A DNA stretch of 64,000 nt from Isoetes taiwanensis (taxonomy: Eukaryota > Streptophyta > Lycopodiopsida > Isoetales > Isoetaceae). This document shows positions 15,592 to 25,989 of the stretch, in pieces. Location of the stretch: positions 12,771,760 to 12,835,759 of the forward strand of contig JAJEKV010000021.1 of the NCBI GenBank assembly GCA_021234155.1, given 5' to 3'. Positions within the stretch are counted from its first letter, which is position 1. Each line of letters starts with the position of its first letter. The notes below the pieces were generated by a model that worked only from the letters and a program-made list of their open reading frames with translations, was not told where the DNA came from and did no database searches. A program made the translations under genes and the position numbers.

Positions 15592-17547
15592 ATGCTGCTG
15601 TTTTTCATTTCAAAGGCGTTCCAGTCCTCAGCTAAACCAGATTGGCTGTCCACAGAAATCAGAGCCAGGAAAGATGGCATCTTGTCAAGAGACCTTGTGT
15701 TCTGCCTGCTTACCGAATGTTTCAAATGGAAGGATGCGGAATCAGGTAGGTTTCTTCAGTCCAGTATGCTCCACAGCGGACTTGAATCAGTTGCATACTT
15801 TGCTGATAATCTCGTTAGGCTCTTTGCTACCTGTAGAAGTCTTGTTGAAGCAAGCCAGGCTTTTGCAAAAGTTGCAGAACCAACCCCATATACTTGGAAT
15901 GCAATCATATCAACTCATGCCAAGCATGGAAACTGTGACCTTGCACTCAAATTGTACGAGAGAATGCAGCATGCGTGTAGTAAGCCCAACAAATTCACGT
16001 TTCTGGGCATCTTGAAAGCATGCTCTAACATAGAACATGGAAGGCATATACATCAGCAGATCACTGAAACTGATCTCCAGTCTGACATTAAGTTAGGAAG
16101 TGCCTTGGTTAATATGTATGCTAAATCTGGAAATTTAGATGAAGCATACAGAGTCCTTAACCTGTTGCCAAATCTTGAGGTGGTGTCATGGAGTGCTATG
16201 ATTTCAGGATATGTTCAGTGTGGCAAGGGATTTCTCGCCTTAGATTGTTTTGAAAAGATGCAAAATCTGGGAATACATCCTGATAAGGTAACATTTGCGA
16301 GCATTTTGAATGCTTGTGGCAGCATTGGTGCTATAGACAAGGGCAAATACATCCATGAGTGGATCATAGAAAAGGGATTGCAGTTTGATGTTGTGGTGGG
16401 AAGCACACTGGTTAGCATGTATGCCAAATGTGGGGACCTGAAAGTAGCTCGGGCAATTTTTGACAGAATGCCAACTCGTGACGCAGTTACTTGGGGAGCA
16501 ATGATTGCAGGTTATGTGCAGCATAATGAAGGTTTTCATGCCTTAGAATGTTTTGAAAAGATGCAAAGTCAGGGGACAAAACCCCAAGAGATCATCTTCG
16601 TGAGCATCTTAAAAGCATGTGGTGGTATTGGTGCCATAGAATATGGTAAATGCATCCATGAGCAGGTTTTACAAATTGGGCTGCAGTTTAATGTTGTTAT
16701 TGGTAGCAGCCTTATTAGCATGTACGCCAAATGTGGATACTTGGAAGCAGCACGCAAAGTCTTTCAGAGGTTGCCAACAAGCAATGTAGTGCCATGGAAT
16801 GTTCTGATCACAGGATATGTTCAGTGTGGCAAAGGCCTCCTTGCTTTAGATTGTTTTCATGAGATGCAAAGTCAAGGAATAAATCCAGGGAAAGTAACAT
16901 TTATAAGCATTTTAAAAGTATGCAGCGACATTGGTTCCATAAAACATGGTAAATCCATCCATGAACAGATCATTAAGTATAACCTACAAACTGATCTTCT
17001 AGTTGCAAATGCCCTTATTGATATGTATGCCAAATGTGGAAACATAAACAAGGCATGGAACATATTTGAGACATTGCCAAGTAGGGATGTGGTATTATGG
17101 AATGCAATGATTGGAGGATATGCTCAGCATGGAAATGCGTGTTTAGCCGTGCTGTGTTTTGTGAGCATGCTATCCAGTGATATAGCTCCAGATAGTGTAA
17201 CTTTTATTGGCCTGCTAAGTGCATGCAGCTGTGTTGGATTGGTAGATGAAGGCCATCAATATTTCAATTCATTGAGCACATTTAGGGGTTTAGAACCAAA
17301 TGTGCATCACATTACTTGCATGGTGGACCTTTTGGGACATGGTGGATGTTTTAGAGAAGCTGAACATCTGATGCAAGATGCATTGGAACCCAGTATTTTC
17401 GGATGGACAGCTTTGCTTGATGCCTGTCGAGTGCATGACAATGTGAAGCTAGGGAGGCATTGTTCTGAAGTAGTAATGCATTTAGATTCCAGCTGTGATG
17501 CAGCATATGTTCCCATGTCAAATATCTATTCAACTGCCAGTATATAA
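15592..17547 (+). CDS. PLS-class pentatricopeptide repeat protein, truncated E domain
   Basis: Single exon of 651 codons from the ATG at 15592 (the frame is open 15 codons further up, without an ATG). From about residue 95 there are tandem PPR motifs in P-L-S order: repeated blocks such as VVSWSAMISGYVQCGKG, LVSMYAKCGDLKVARAIFD and VTFISILKVCSDIGSIKHGK, about five triplets. It then enters the E region (FIGLLSACSCVGLVDEGHQY, GWTALLDACRVHDNVKLG). It stops at SNIYSTASI, inside the E motif, so there is no E+ or DYW domain. Family knowledge: PLS proteins bind organelle RNA one base per motif and usually specify C-to-U editing sites, with DYW as deaminase. If functional, this protein would need a DYW partner in trans. 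The N-terminus is hydrophobic then basic, consistent with but not proof of organelle targeting. Confidence 0.88.
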   Translation: MLLFFISKAFQSSAKPDWLSTEIRARKDGILSRDLVFCLLTECFKWKDAESGRFLQSSMLHSGLESVAYFADNLVRLFATCRSLVEASQAFAKVAEPTPYTWNAIISTHAKHGNCDLALKLYERMQHACSKPNKFTFLGILKACSNIEHGRHIHQQITETDLQSDIKLGSALVNMYAKSGNLDEAYRVLNLLPNLEVVSWSAMISGYVQCGKGFLALDCFEKMQNLGIHPDKVTFASILNACGSIGAIDKGKYIHEWIIEKGLQFDVVVGSTLVSMYAKCGDLKVARAIFDRMPTRDAVTWGAMIAGYVQHNEGFHALECFEKMQSQGTKPQEIIFVSILKACGGIGAIEYGKCIHEQVLQIGLQFNVVIGSSLISMYAKCGYLEAARKVFQRLPTSNVVPWNVLITGYVQCGKGLLALDCFHEMQSQGINPGKVTFISILKVCSDIGSIKHGKSIHEQIIKYNLQTDLLVANALIDMYAKCGNINKAWNIFETLPSRDVVLWNAMIGGYAQHGNACLAVLCFVSMLSSDIAPDSVTFIGLLSACSCVGLVDEGHQYFNSLSTFRGLEPNVHHITCMVDLLGHGGCFREAEHLMQDALEPSIFGWTALLDACRVHDNVKLGRHCSEVVMHLDSSCDAAYVPMSNIYSTASI

Positions 17548-18548
17548 AATATTCTGTGAAGCAAACAAATCAGACAGCTCCAAACCGCTTAGGAATCAAG
17601 TTGTTCATACTTAAAAGGACTGAAGATGCAGACACTAAACTGCTAGTGTGAGTATCAAATGCTGCACAAAAAGTTTGGTTCTGTATGGATTTGCCAATCT
17701 ATTAGAAAGTAGTTTCTGTGGATTAACGAATCCATAAACATATCAGATCAATAGAAGCATTTTCCCTTGTGGCTAAGAGAACATAACAAAAATGTCCCCA
17801 CGCCTATGGACCAGCATCGTGGAACCCCAATATCAGAAGCTGGTAAATTGCAGGTCTGCAATCCGCATTTACCTGATTCTACAGGTTTTTTGGTCTCCTC
17901 CATGGGATGATGCGCCTCAATTACAGTTGAAATACAATTTCAATCTTCCAAACTTAAAAAACTAGTACTCAGCCATATAATTATATCTTTGTATAGTAAA
18001 GTAGTGGAGATTTTGCTTTATATTGCTAACCAAAATGCGGTATAAGGTTTATATTATCATCAAGAGTTGTGGCTGGGTTGATGATGGGATGTGGTATTCC
18101 CTGTTTAATAGTTCCCATGACCTGCAGGATAAAATCCCACAAAACCCAAGGAACGGCAATTTTGTTGCCATATTCTTTGTATTGGTGAAAAATTTAACAT
18201 TTCAACTTGCAACTAAGCCTGCGGATGAACTAGTTAACCACATGGAAGGAACAACAAATTCTCAACTTTTGCGCTGTGGATCTATTTTAGAAAATGTTGC
18301 AAAAAATGACTCCTGCATGCAAACAGCAAAACGTTAAGGTCAGATACTAAAGGTTAAAAGTACAAAATAAGAGTATATGACGGAATACTTTGTAGATACT
18401 CTCCCCTATCTTCAATTTCAAACTGTCAATTGCATCATAGATAGGGTACTGCAATTCCATTCTAGGAACTCGTTTTGTACTTCTCAAAAACAATGTCACT
18501 AAAAACATTAAATCAAGAAAAAGATATCGTTGAGGCAAGAGAATATAT
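17548..18548. other. Intergenic between convergent genes
   Basis: 3' flank of the PPR gene (+) and of the seven-exon gene (-). Only short accidental frames. It should contain the polyadenylation regions of both genes. Confidence 0.4.
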
Positions 18549-19880
18549 TTAGCCCCCATAACCCTTGAGAACTTTCTTACAAGCTTTAAGATAATGGAAA
18601 GAATTGGCCTCATCCAGTTCAGCAATAGCACAAAAGAACCTGTGAATTATCCAACTTGGCTTAATAGAATTGCTTTCAATAGATGCAAAAAACCTCAAAA
18701 TCAACCTAAGATAAGCGACTGCCTCAGTTCCTTCAGAATCCAGAAACTTCTCCCAAATTGCCTCCCTTAAATGTCCATGATTGAATAGCCTTTGTTTGTT
18801 GCAGTTCAGTGTCATTGACTAGCCATTATGCCTGTCAAACAATCTAGCTTCTTAGGTAGGGTACCTTGAATTCATCACCGACCTTATGCATGTAATCAGC
18901 ACCCTGCTATTGTTTCCATTAATGCAACATGGATTTGAAACCTGCATGAAGCCACTGCACCGTAATGCAAATATTTTAATAATGTTACCAAGCTTGAGTT
19001 AAGAAGTCGCACTTGCTCGATGATTACGGACTCTACAATATCCATACGCATCGCAGACTCACCAATCCCTTGAATTATACTTACTTCCCATGCCTCTATG
19101 ATAGAATCAGAATAATCTGCATATAATGTGTGAATCACTGCACATACTGATCAAGGCAATAAACATGAGAAGAGTCAAGTAAGTCCTTCAAAGTTACCAA
19201 TCCTAAATGCTAAGCCATTTAATGCATAAGTATCCAGGTTATAAGTCGAGACATTATATTGTGTAAGAAACTACCAAGAATTCTTTTATCTTCTGGATTT
19301 GAGATTATGAACATGTTTTGCAAGGCTGAAATTGCTGCAAGCTTGCAACTCCTTCCATAGCATGCTTCTATCAAAGCTTTTACTACAAGGCCATTGATGA
19401 GTGAACTGCTTCAGAGAAAATAACATGTGAGTCAAAACTATCAGGACAAATCAGCCAGATGACTTGCCTGTGAGGAAAATATCCCTGCTCCTCAAATTCC
19501 CACAGCAAACGAAGAATCTTAACATAAGCCAATGGTTGGATCGAAGTGAAAAGCGTTCTTTCACTGTAAAGCTGCATGTTGAAGGTTCTATAAGTAAACA
19601 AGATGAATCCACAGAAAAACTAAGATCAACATTCCTTAACTGCGTTTAACAAATCTTCTGCTGCAAGCAAGTCCGACATTTCATTGCCTTCATGTGCTCC
19701 GGTGTAAGCTTCCAGCTTGTTTTGCAACTCCATAATGGCATCTATATACATGAATTTTAGATTACTAAGCTAAATTCGAGGGTCACAAAGCCATAGAAAA
19801 CCTTCAACTTGTGTCCGGCTAGTCCGACGACGGATGTGCAATTGTAATCTGGAGAGAAAAGGCCCGACGAAGCGCTCCAT
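18549..19880 (-). CDS. Unrecognised seven-exon gene, 291 aa, helical protein
   Basis: I reconstruct exons (minus strand) at 19880-19802, 19741-19641, 19571-19468, 19405-19275, 19116-18989, 18941-18879 and 18818-18549. Their phases join into one frame of 292 codons with stop TAA at 18549. Six introns begin GT and one, after 19468, begins GC in the classic context AG|GCAAGT; all end AG. The protein starts MERFVGPFLSRLQLHI, contains LAYVKILRLLWEFEEQGYF, LVVKALIEACYGRSCKLAA, ISNPEDKRILDYSDSIIEAW and ends YLKACKKVLKGYGG. It reads as a leucine-rich, all-helical, possibly ARM/HEAT-like protein, with no signal peptide, membrane segment or catalytic motif that I recognise. The join 18879/18818 is the least certain; a second donor lies just downstream at about 18865. 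I cannot name the family. Confidence 0.6.
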
Positions 19881-21150
19881 TTTCGAAAGACGAATATTAT
19901 GTATGTGTGTCGTCTGTATGGAGAATTAGCTTATGTGGCAAAACAGATCTGCCACGCAAGCCAAATGTTTAAAATGCTAGTTTCTTTAGGGCACATTCCC
20001 CTTGGCAAAAAAAATTTGGGCCGTGACGCAAGGAGTTTGTGACTTTTCTGAAACAAGGTCGCAAATGTATCGTAAAGTTAGGGGGGAGGATATTTCGCCA
20101 TATTACAAGCAATCTTAAAACATATAATGTGCTGCAGCTTGCTTCCTCTCCTCCACTGCTGGCTTCCTCTCCTCCGGTGCTGGCTGATAACGGATTAATC
20201 AGAGTTGTGTGGCTACGACGGCGCCACGTGGCTGAGATTTGAATAAGGTCCAGTAAGGTTCTCCTCAGCCAAATCATAGATGGTGCATGACCTCCAATCA
20301 TAACTCTGTTTCTGTGTAACCATATAGCCCAGCAGAAGCCAACCCAAGCTTCGGCAAGCTTCCACCATAGCCAAGCATAGATAATGTCTATCCACCCGAG
20401 CTTTGGGTATCAAAATTATTTTCAATTCAAATATTTAAACTGTTGCATATCTATCTCAGAAATCTTCCCACTTTACTATAGTAGCACTGAATATCCTCTG
20501 AATCACATGTAGAAATCAGCTACTGCTTAGTAAAATTGGGGCAATGATCAAATTGAAGCAAAATTATCATTCCCACTGCCTATTTTTTGCTTCTGATCTT
20601 ACTACAGTGACACCCTGATCTACCTACAAAAACCACCACAGAAATGGTCGGATTAGTTTATCAGATTCGTCCACATTTGCAGATGCATGGTTGCAGAATA
20701 GGGCATACACTATTTCGGCAGGGCCATGTACTACAACAGGGGAATGGATATGCAATTAATGTGCTCTTCTGCCATAGCCCATGACGACTGACAAAACCCT
20801 ATTGAAGTAACTATGTATGCAGAGGCCCATAGAAATCTTGTTATTTGAAGAAGCGCTATTGATTCAGAAGTGCTAACAACAAAAGCTTCATGGATAATAG
20901 CCTAGCTTCCTAGTCCCTCTCTATAATACTAGGTTAAAAAAGTTTTGCATTACAAGCAGGGCCACCGCTGCAGCACCATAAAAAAAAGGTGTTAACCAAA
21001 GCAAGAAATACCACATGCTCTACCATGCAGTCGATGGACTAGTTATTGATTCCGGTTTCTGAGACTTCCACGACGCCATAGCTTTGAAGGAAAGCTTTGC
21101 AAGAAAATCAACAGAGAAAAGTGGGGAAAAAAAGGCTTTTGGAGGGAATC
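19881..21150. other. Intergenic, 5' flank of the seven-exon gene
   Basis: It contains a short tandem duplication near 20139-20182 (GCTTCCTCTCCTCC repeated), and near 20070 the phrase CGTAAAGTTAGGGGGGAGGA, which recurs beside the hairpin at 36.83 kb. No credible gene. Confidence 0.4.
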
Positions 21151-21330
21151 ACTTAATGACCTAAAATTCAAAGGAAACATCCATAACAACAGTTAGGGGC
21201 AATATGACTCTCACGGGGAGAGTAAAAAATTTGTCTCTCCCCCTATCTCTCGTCATCTTCCATCTCTCGTTATCTCTCATTTTGTCTCTCGTCATGCATA
21301 TGGCCAATGTCCCTTCCCCTCCCCCCCTCC
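21151..21330. mobile_element. Harbinger-like end module, second copy
   Basis: GGAAACATCC, the near-palindrome CATAACAACAGTTAGGGGC (21182-21200), GACTCTC, repeated CTCTCGTCAT-type words and CATGCATATGGCC, then a C/T-rich stretch. Same order and orientation as 10.9-11.2 kb, but with only a short pyrimidine tract in place of the long (CT)n. Confidence 0.55.
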
Positions 21331-21429
21331 CCATGCACATGCATTAGTTGCAGTGGATGGAAGAGAGGGCAATGCACGTGCATTAGTAACAATGGATGGA
21401 GGAGATAGAATCAATGATAATATTGATAT

Positions 21430-23141
21430 GTCTTTTATGACATATAAATTTTCAGAGGATGATCAGGTAAAGCAGGTTCAAGAAGCCGATAAAGTACTTT
21501 AAAGTTAAAAGAAATGGTATCCTTTGGGATTACAGAACTATAGATATTCGTCTGAATAGATTAAGACTTTGTCAAGGCAAAGCTACAAAGTACAACCACC
21601 CAGGATGTAGTAAGCATCACATGGAAGAAGTTATGAATTCTATGATGGATTTCCCTTGTCGAAATCCTGCCACTGCAGATATTCTTCCATATGATATGAA
21701 TATAGGGAATCCAATTATTTGGACATCTAAAGCAGAGTTTCATAAACAGAATGTTCTCTTCTACGTTATAGAAGGACAACATTCAGCAATGGCTACCAAA
21801 GTACTACTCAAGCTACATCTCATATAATCTCAAATGATATGAAAACTTTATGAGATGAGGAAACGTAGAGTATTATCAGGGGAGACAAAAAGTAGCACTT
21901 TAGCCTTGTTCAGTCATGTCCAAAGTAACATCAATGTTATCTCATAGTTTTTCATTCATATTCATAGTTTATGATTGTGTAGTTGTCAGACTGGTATCTT
22001 ATTGGATGCAATATAGGAATTTGAAGAATTCATGAATTATACTATTATAAGTAAAGCGACAAAGAGGAATGGGTCAAATAAACCAAGACTTGGTGAACAC
22101 TATGAATTTATTACTCTTTCTGACAAAGCATGGCAGAATTAGAATTTGATTTGGAATAGGTGGATGGATAAAGATTTGAATGACTGGACAGGGAACCTGC
22201 CTGAAAATCCAAGCCTTCTATTCTTTAACATTCCTTTTATGAGGCTGGCACAGAGTTTACGTGATGATATGCCCATTTATAGAAAAAATAGTAAGTGGTG
22301 AGGTGTTATTAAAAAAGACAATGGGTAGAAATGATCTAATTGATGTGGCTGATTGTGCAAACACTTATAAGAAGAAGAGGGCATGGAAGGAGGCATCACC
22401 CAATACATAAACACAACGAAAGACTTGAATAGCGATTTTGAGGAGCATGCAGAGGCTTTTAACATAACTAATGAGGATCTCAAGGCATATATCTCAATGT
22501 CATCATATTATCTTAAAACATTTTTGCAAAAGAATACAAAGACTGCTGATTTGCCAGATATAGTGAACGAATCGCGAAAGAAATTGGGAATGCACTATCG
22601 GATGTTCAATCCTGGAGATGTACAGTTCTTTGAATTATCTATAGGATGCAAAGGCATAGGTGGTAAGGATCTTCCAAGGGCACCAATAAGTTTATTTTTT
22701 CTTGATTTGCACTCCAATAAGAGCAAGGAAATATAGCATGCAAATGATTTTGAGAAGTTTTGGAGAAATTGTTCAGACATGACATTGTTAAGCATGCACG
22801 TTGTATACATTTTGTCTCCAATGGATCCTCAATTTTGTAGGACGATATCATCAGCTCATTCCATTGAAGGTGATAAGCAAATTGTCAATGTAATGTATGA
22901 GCATCAAGTGATATCAAAGTCAGATATTGCTTTAACTGGTATCTCTTATGTTCTTATAATTATGATTTCAAAACCTGAAGTATCTGGAGTGCATTCTAAA
23001 CAATGTTACCTTGGAAAAGATCCTATTGAAGTGTGCTTTATGATCAACAAGAAAAAAGAACTTGGCTTGGGCAAACAAAAATATATTGCTGATAACCCTT
23101 CTTATGCAGATGTGGGTATGAATGGAGGGCAGATCCTCTAA
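21430..23141 (+). pseudogene. Decayed coding region, unknown family
   Basis: Three long in-strand pieces read as one protein broken by stops: MEEVMNSMMDFPCRNPATAD and FYVIEGQHSAMATKVLLK (21.62-21.83 kb), then 22383-23141, which is one frame with a single in-frame TAG at 22734 (GMHYRMFNPGDVQFFELSIG, then MTLLSMHVVYILSPMDPQF). There are no introns, which suggests a retroposed or transposon-derived gene. The GQHS segment after DILPYDMNIGNP vaguely recalls the ParB/sulfiredoxin-type nucleotide-binding fold, but this is a guess. Frame breaks near 21.85-22.3 kb show it is not functional. Confidence 0.4.
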
Positions 23142-23429
23142 ACAATAACAAAAATGTTATTGAAAATCAAGTTGTTGAAGATGGCATTGAATTTGATGAT
23201 ACTAATCAAGTTGGCCTTCCACCAAAGTCACTTGATAGCAATGCAAAAGCAGCATCAGTCTTATCTGCTAGGAAGCAAATACTGTAAGCATGTACTCTAT
23301 CATGCTCTATCTTTTTTCTCCACCTTTGCTCTTTTTATATATGTGCTTAAAAAGTCGTCTCTCACATTCTCTCTTTTTTTCTACCTTTACTATTTTTTTC
23401 TTGTGTGTGTAAAAAGTGGTTGAATGGTC

Positions 23430-23645
23430 CTTTTTCCATCTTTAATCCTTTTTCATGTGTTTTAAAAACTAGTGATTTTAGAGGTTGGTGGGTCGGACTC
23501 AAGTCTGTGAACTCTTACTAATATATTGTTTTCTTACTCTTTAGATTTGAGTCAGTGATTTTCGAAGTTGATGGATCGGACTTGGACTCAAGTCCGTGAA
23601 TTGTTACTAATGAATTTTTCTCTCTCTTTAGGTTTAAGTCAGAAG
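23430..23645. repeat. Tandem duplication, ~110 bp unit
   Basis: Two copies of a unit carrying AGTGATTTTAGAGGTTGGTG / AGTGATTTTCGAAGTTGATG, GGACTCAAGTC-GTGAA and TTACTAAT, each ending with a T-rich stretch and TTTAG. Confidence 0.7.
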
Positions 23646-24477
23646 CCGATGCATATGACCTTCATGAATCTAGAGTTTTAGAAGATACTCCCATCGAGTT
23701 GGACCATGGGATGACCTCCAAGAACCTAGAGTTTTGCATCCTGTTGAGTTTGACCATGATGATGGTAATGATAGGAATCACAGGGAGGAGATTGAAAATG
23801 ATGCAAACAAGTTAGACCAATATCATAGTCCAGATAAAAGCAACTCTACACAAGAATAATGCATTATTATTAACCCATTAGGAAGCTATTATCATTCTTG
23901 CACGCATAACTTGAGCTATATAGGTCAGATTCAGATGATCTTGGGCTCTTTAGAAAGCTTATGTAGAGAGCTCTGCATGGCATATAATTATATCTATTAA
24001 GATAGATACCTGTTTTTTGTACTTTTTAATCCGGAAACCTTTTTGCAAAGTGCATGCCATGATAACACGTTTTATCATAACTTTTAAATCATGACTCCAT
24101 TTTGAGTGCTTTTTATTGCTTGGAAAGCTTTCTTCGGGATCTTTCTAATGACGTATAGTGTGCTCATGTTTGATTAAGTTTTCTAGGTCAAAGCAGCAAA
24201 TTTTCAGGCGGATTTGGTAGGGTTTCACACCCCACTAATTAATAAAGCATGATTTGCACAACATCGAATCATTCTGGTCATGTATGAAGAAATTGAAGAG
24301 ATTATCATGGCCGCATGTTGTATCGAAAAAAAAAAACAAATTTGAAACTTTTTATTTTCGTGGGTTATGGAATTTGTGGTTTATATGTTATTCATGACCT
24401 TGCAATATTTTTTAAATTTTTATTTCTTTTCTAAACCAAAATAACATCATCTCCCATAAGACACCAAAACAAGGAAA
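23646..24477. other. Intergenic, no feature seen
   Basis: Fragmentary frames continue from the decayed region upstream (reading LDHGMTSKNLEF). AT-rich and otherwise featureless. Confidence 0.3.
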
Positions 24478-24551
24478 TAGTGTCAGTGATCGTTTATTAG
24501 ATATCGTCAAATAGTGTCAGTGATCGTTTATTAGATATCGTCAAATAGTGT
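24478..24551. repeat. 34-bp perfect tandem duplication
   Basis: TAGTGTCAGTGATCGTTTAT and the following 14 bp occur twice in a row without a mismatch, then a partial third start (TAGTGT). Confidence 0.9.
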
Positions 24552-24592
24552 ATGTAAGTAATTCCGCCCCATCGACGGTCAAGGATGTGCCA

Positions 24593-25350
24593 GGGCAAAA
24601 GTATGCTGGTGGGTATCAAATAAACGCGATGCAGCACCCAGCACCCAGCACTTTCCAGCACTTTTTTTTTTTGTTTTTCATAATCGGCCATGCAATTCGA
24701 CCATATATGCAAAATTTCAGGGCCTAATTTGGGATATTGAGTGAGCAATTAGAGAAAACCCATTTCTGCAGCAATTTTGGTAAAACAGAACAAAATTTCT
24801 TAATTCAGCCCAAATTAAGCTAAATCAGATGGGGCTTTTCAGAATTTCATAATCAGCCATGCACCCATATCCTACTTGCAAAATTTCAGAACCTAATTTG
24901 GGATATTGAGTGAAAAATTAAAGAAAAACCATTCTTGCAACAGGTTTTTTGTAAAATAGTGAGAAATCTCTTAAGTCAGCCCAATTTAAGCAAAATTAGA
25001 TGGGGCTTTTAGGCTGAATATGGTCGAAATGACAATCCTACCTTGGTGGATAAGTTTTATGAAAAAATATGATGGATTGAGCAACTAATTGGAGATTCAC
25101 ATGCCAATTTGGAGTTTGGGTCATTTCTGCGCACTAGTCAGACTCCAATCTAATGAAATCGATGCTAATCTAATGGAAAATTCGAGCAATGTGGAATGAT
25201 TCTTGGCTGAAGAATCCTCTTAACAAATGAAGAGTGTAAAAAAACGAACCCACCAGCACCCACGAGCACCCAAAAAAAAGCAGGAAGCAGGGGTGCTAAA
25301 AGCATGCGTCCGGACGCATGCTGTTGATACCCACCAGCATACTTTTACCC
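24593..25350. mobile_element. DNA element with 27-bp terminal inverted repeats
   Basis: The left end (24593-24619) reads GGG C AAAAGTATGC TGGTGGGTATCAA. The reverse complement of the right end (25324-25350) is the same except for one base. GTGCCA/TGGCAC outside the ends is also inverted, with a spacer. Subterminal DNA on both sides is built of CAGCACCC-type words and A/T runs, and ACGCATGC words lie near the right end. The interior is a diverged tandem duplication, with no transposase. This looks like a non-autonomous TIR element of about 760 bp; I could not settle the target-site duplication, so the superfamily is open. Confidence 0.7.
24679..25014. repeat. Tandem duplication inside the TIR element
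   Basis: Two ~165-bp copies share CATAATCNGCCATGCA, GCAAAATTTCAG, CCTAATTTGGGATATTGAGT and AGATGGGGCTTTT, with substitutions between them. Confidence 0.85.
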
Positions 25351-25504
25351 GCCATGTGGCACAATCTCAGCTCTCCATCTTCTCACTTGGTTGTATGGGG
25401 GATTCGAACCTCGTGCCCCCTCAAGCATTGGTTTATTGAAATAATTGGAAGTTCACATTGAAATAATTGAAAGTTCACACGTAGTTAAGGTTGAGGCCTG
25501 ACCA

Positions 25505-25985
25505 ATTCAAGAATGTTCTAGATAGCTCCAGAATCTTCTGAAAATCTTCTAGACTGTTCTGGAATGATCTAGATGCTCAAGGATAGGCACCTCAATCTAA
25601 GAATAGAAAGTTTTTTTGAAACTTTACAAAGGGCCAAAATAGAATGTTATGGAATGTTCCAGATAGCTCTAAAATCTTTTAAAATCTTCAAAAATGTTCT
25701 GGAAGACTCTAGATGCTTCAATCTAAAAATAGAAAGTTTTTTCAAAACTTTGCAAAGAGTCAAAATATAATGTTCTAGAATGTTCCAGATGCTCATAGGT
25801 AAGCACCTCAGTCTAAAAATAGAAACTTTTTTTGAAACTTTGCAAAAACTTAAAATAGGATGTTCTAGAATGTTCTAGATGCTCGTGGTTGAGCACCTCA
25901 GTCTAAAAATAGAAGGTTAGCCAAAATAAAATTTTCTAGAATGTTTTATATGCTCAGATGCTCATCCAAGAATAGAGAGTTTTCA
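25505..25985. repeat. Tandem array with heat-shock-element-like motifs
   Basis: About five diverged units of roughly 80-140 bp. Each contains TGTTCTAGAATGTTC-TAGA-type sequence (best at 25771 and 25861), then GATGCTC, GCACCTCAGTCTAAAAATAG and GAAACTTTGCAAA. The core TTCnnGAAnnTTC is the trimeric heat-shock-factor site. Whether it has any regulatory role is unknown; nothing nearby looks like its target gene. Confidence 0.8.
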
Positions 25986-25989
25986 AAAT

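Noticed and set aside
16215-17533. Minus-strand frames opposite the PPR gene
   Set aside because: Repetitive shadows of the PPR motifs; codon structure follows the plus strand.
23154-23423. Plus-strand frame of 89 codons as a small membrane protein
   Set aside because: It is an out-of-frame tail of the decayed region followed by T-rich low-complexity sequence.
24478-24551. Possible start of a CRISPR-like array
   Set aside because: Only two adjacent perfect units without spacers; a simple tandem duplication in a plant genome.
25380-25420. Possible tRNA gene on the minus strand (GGTTCGAATCCCCC)
   Set aside because: The T-arm stem does not pair and there is no A-box or acceptor stem at the right distance.
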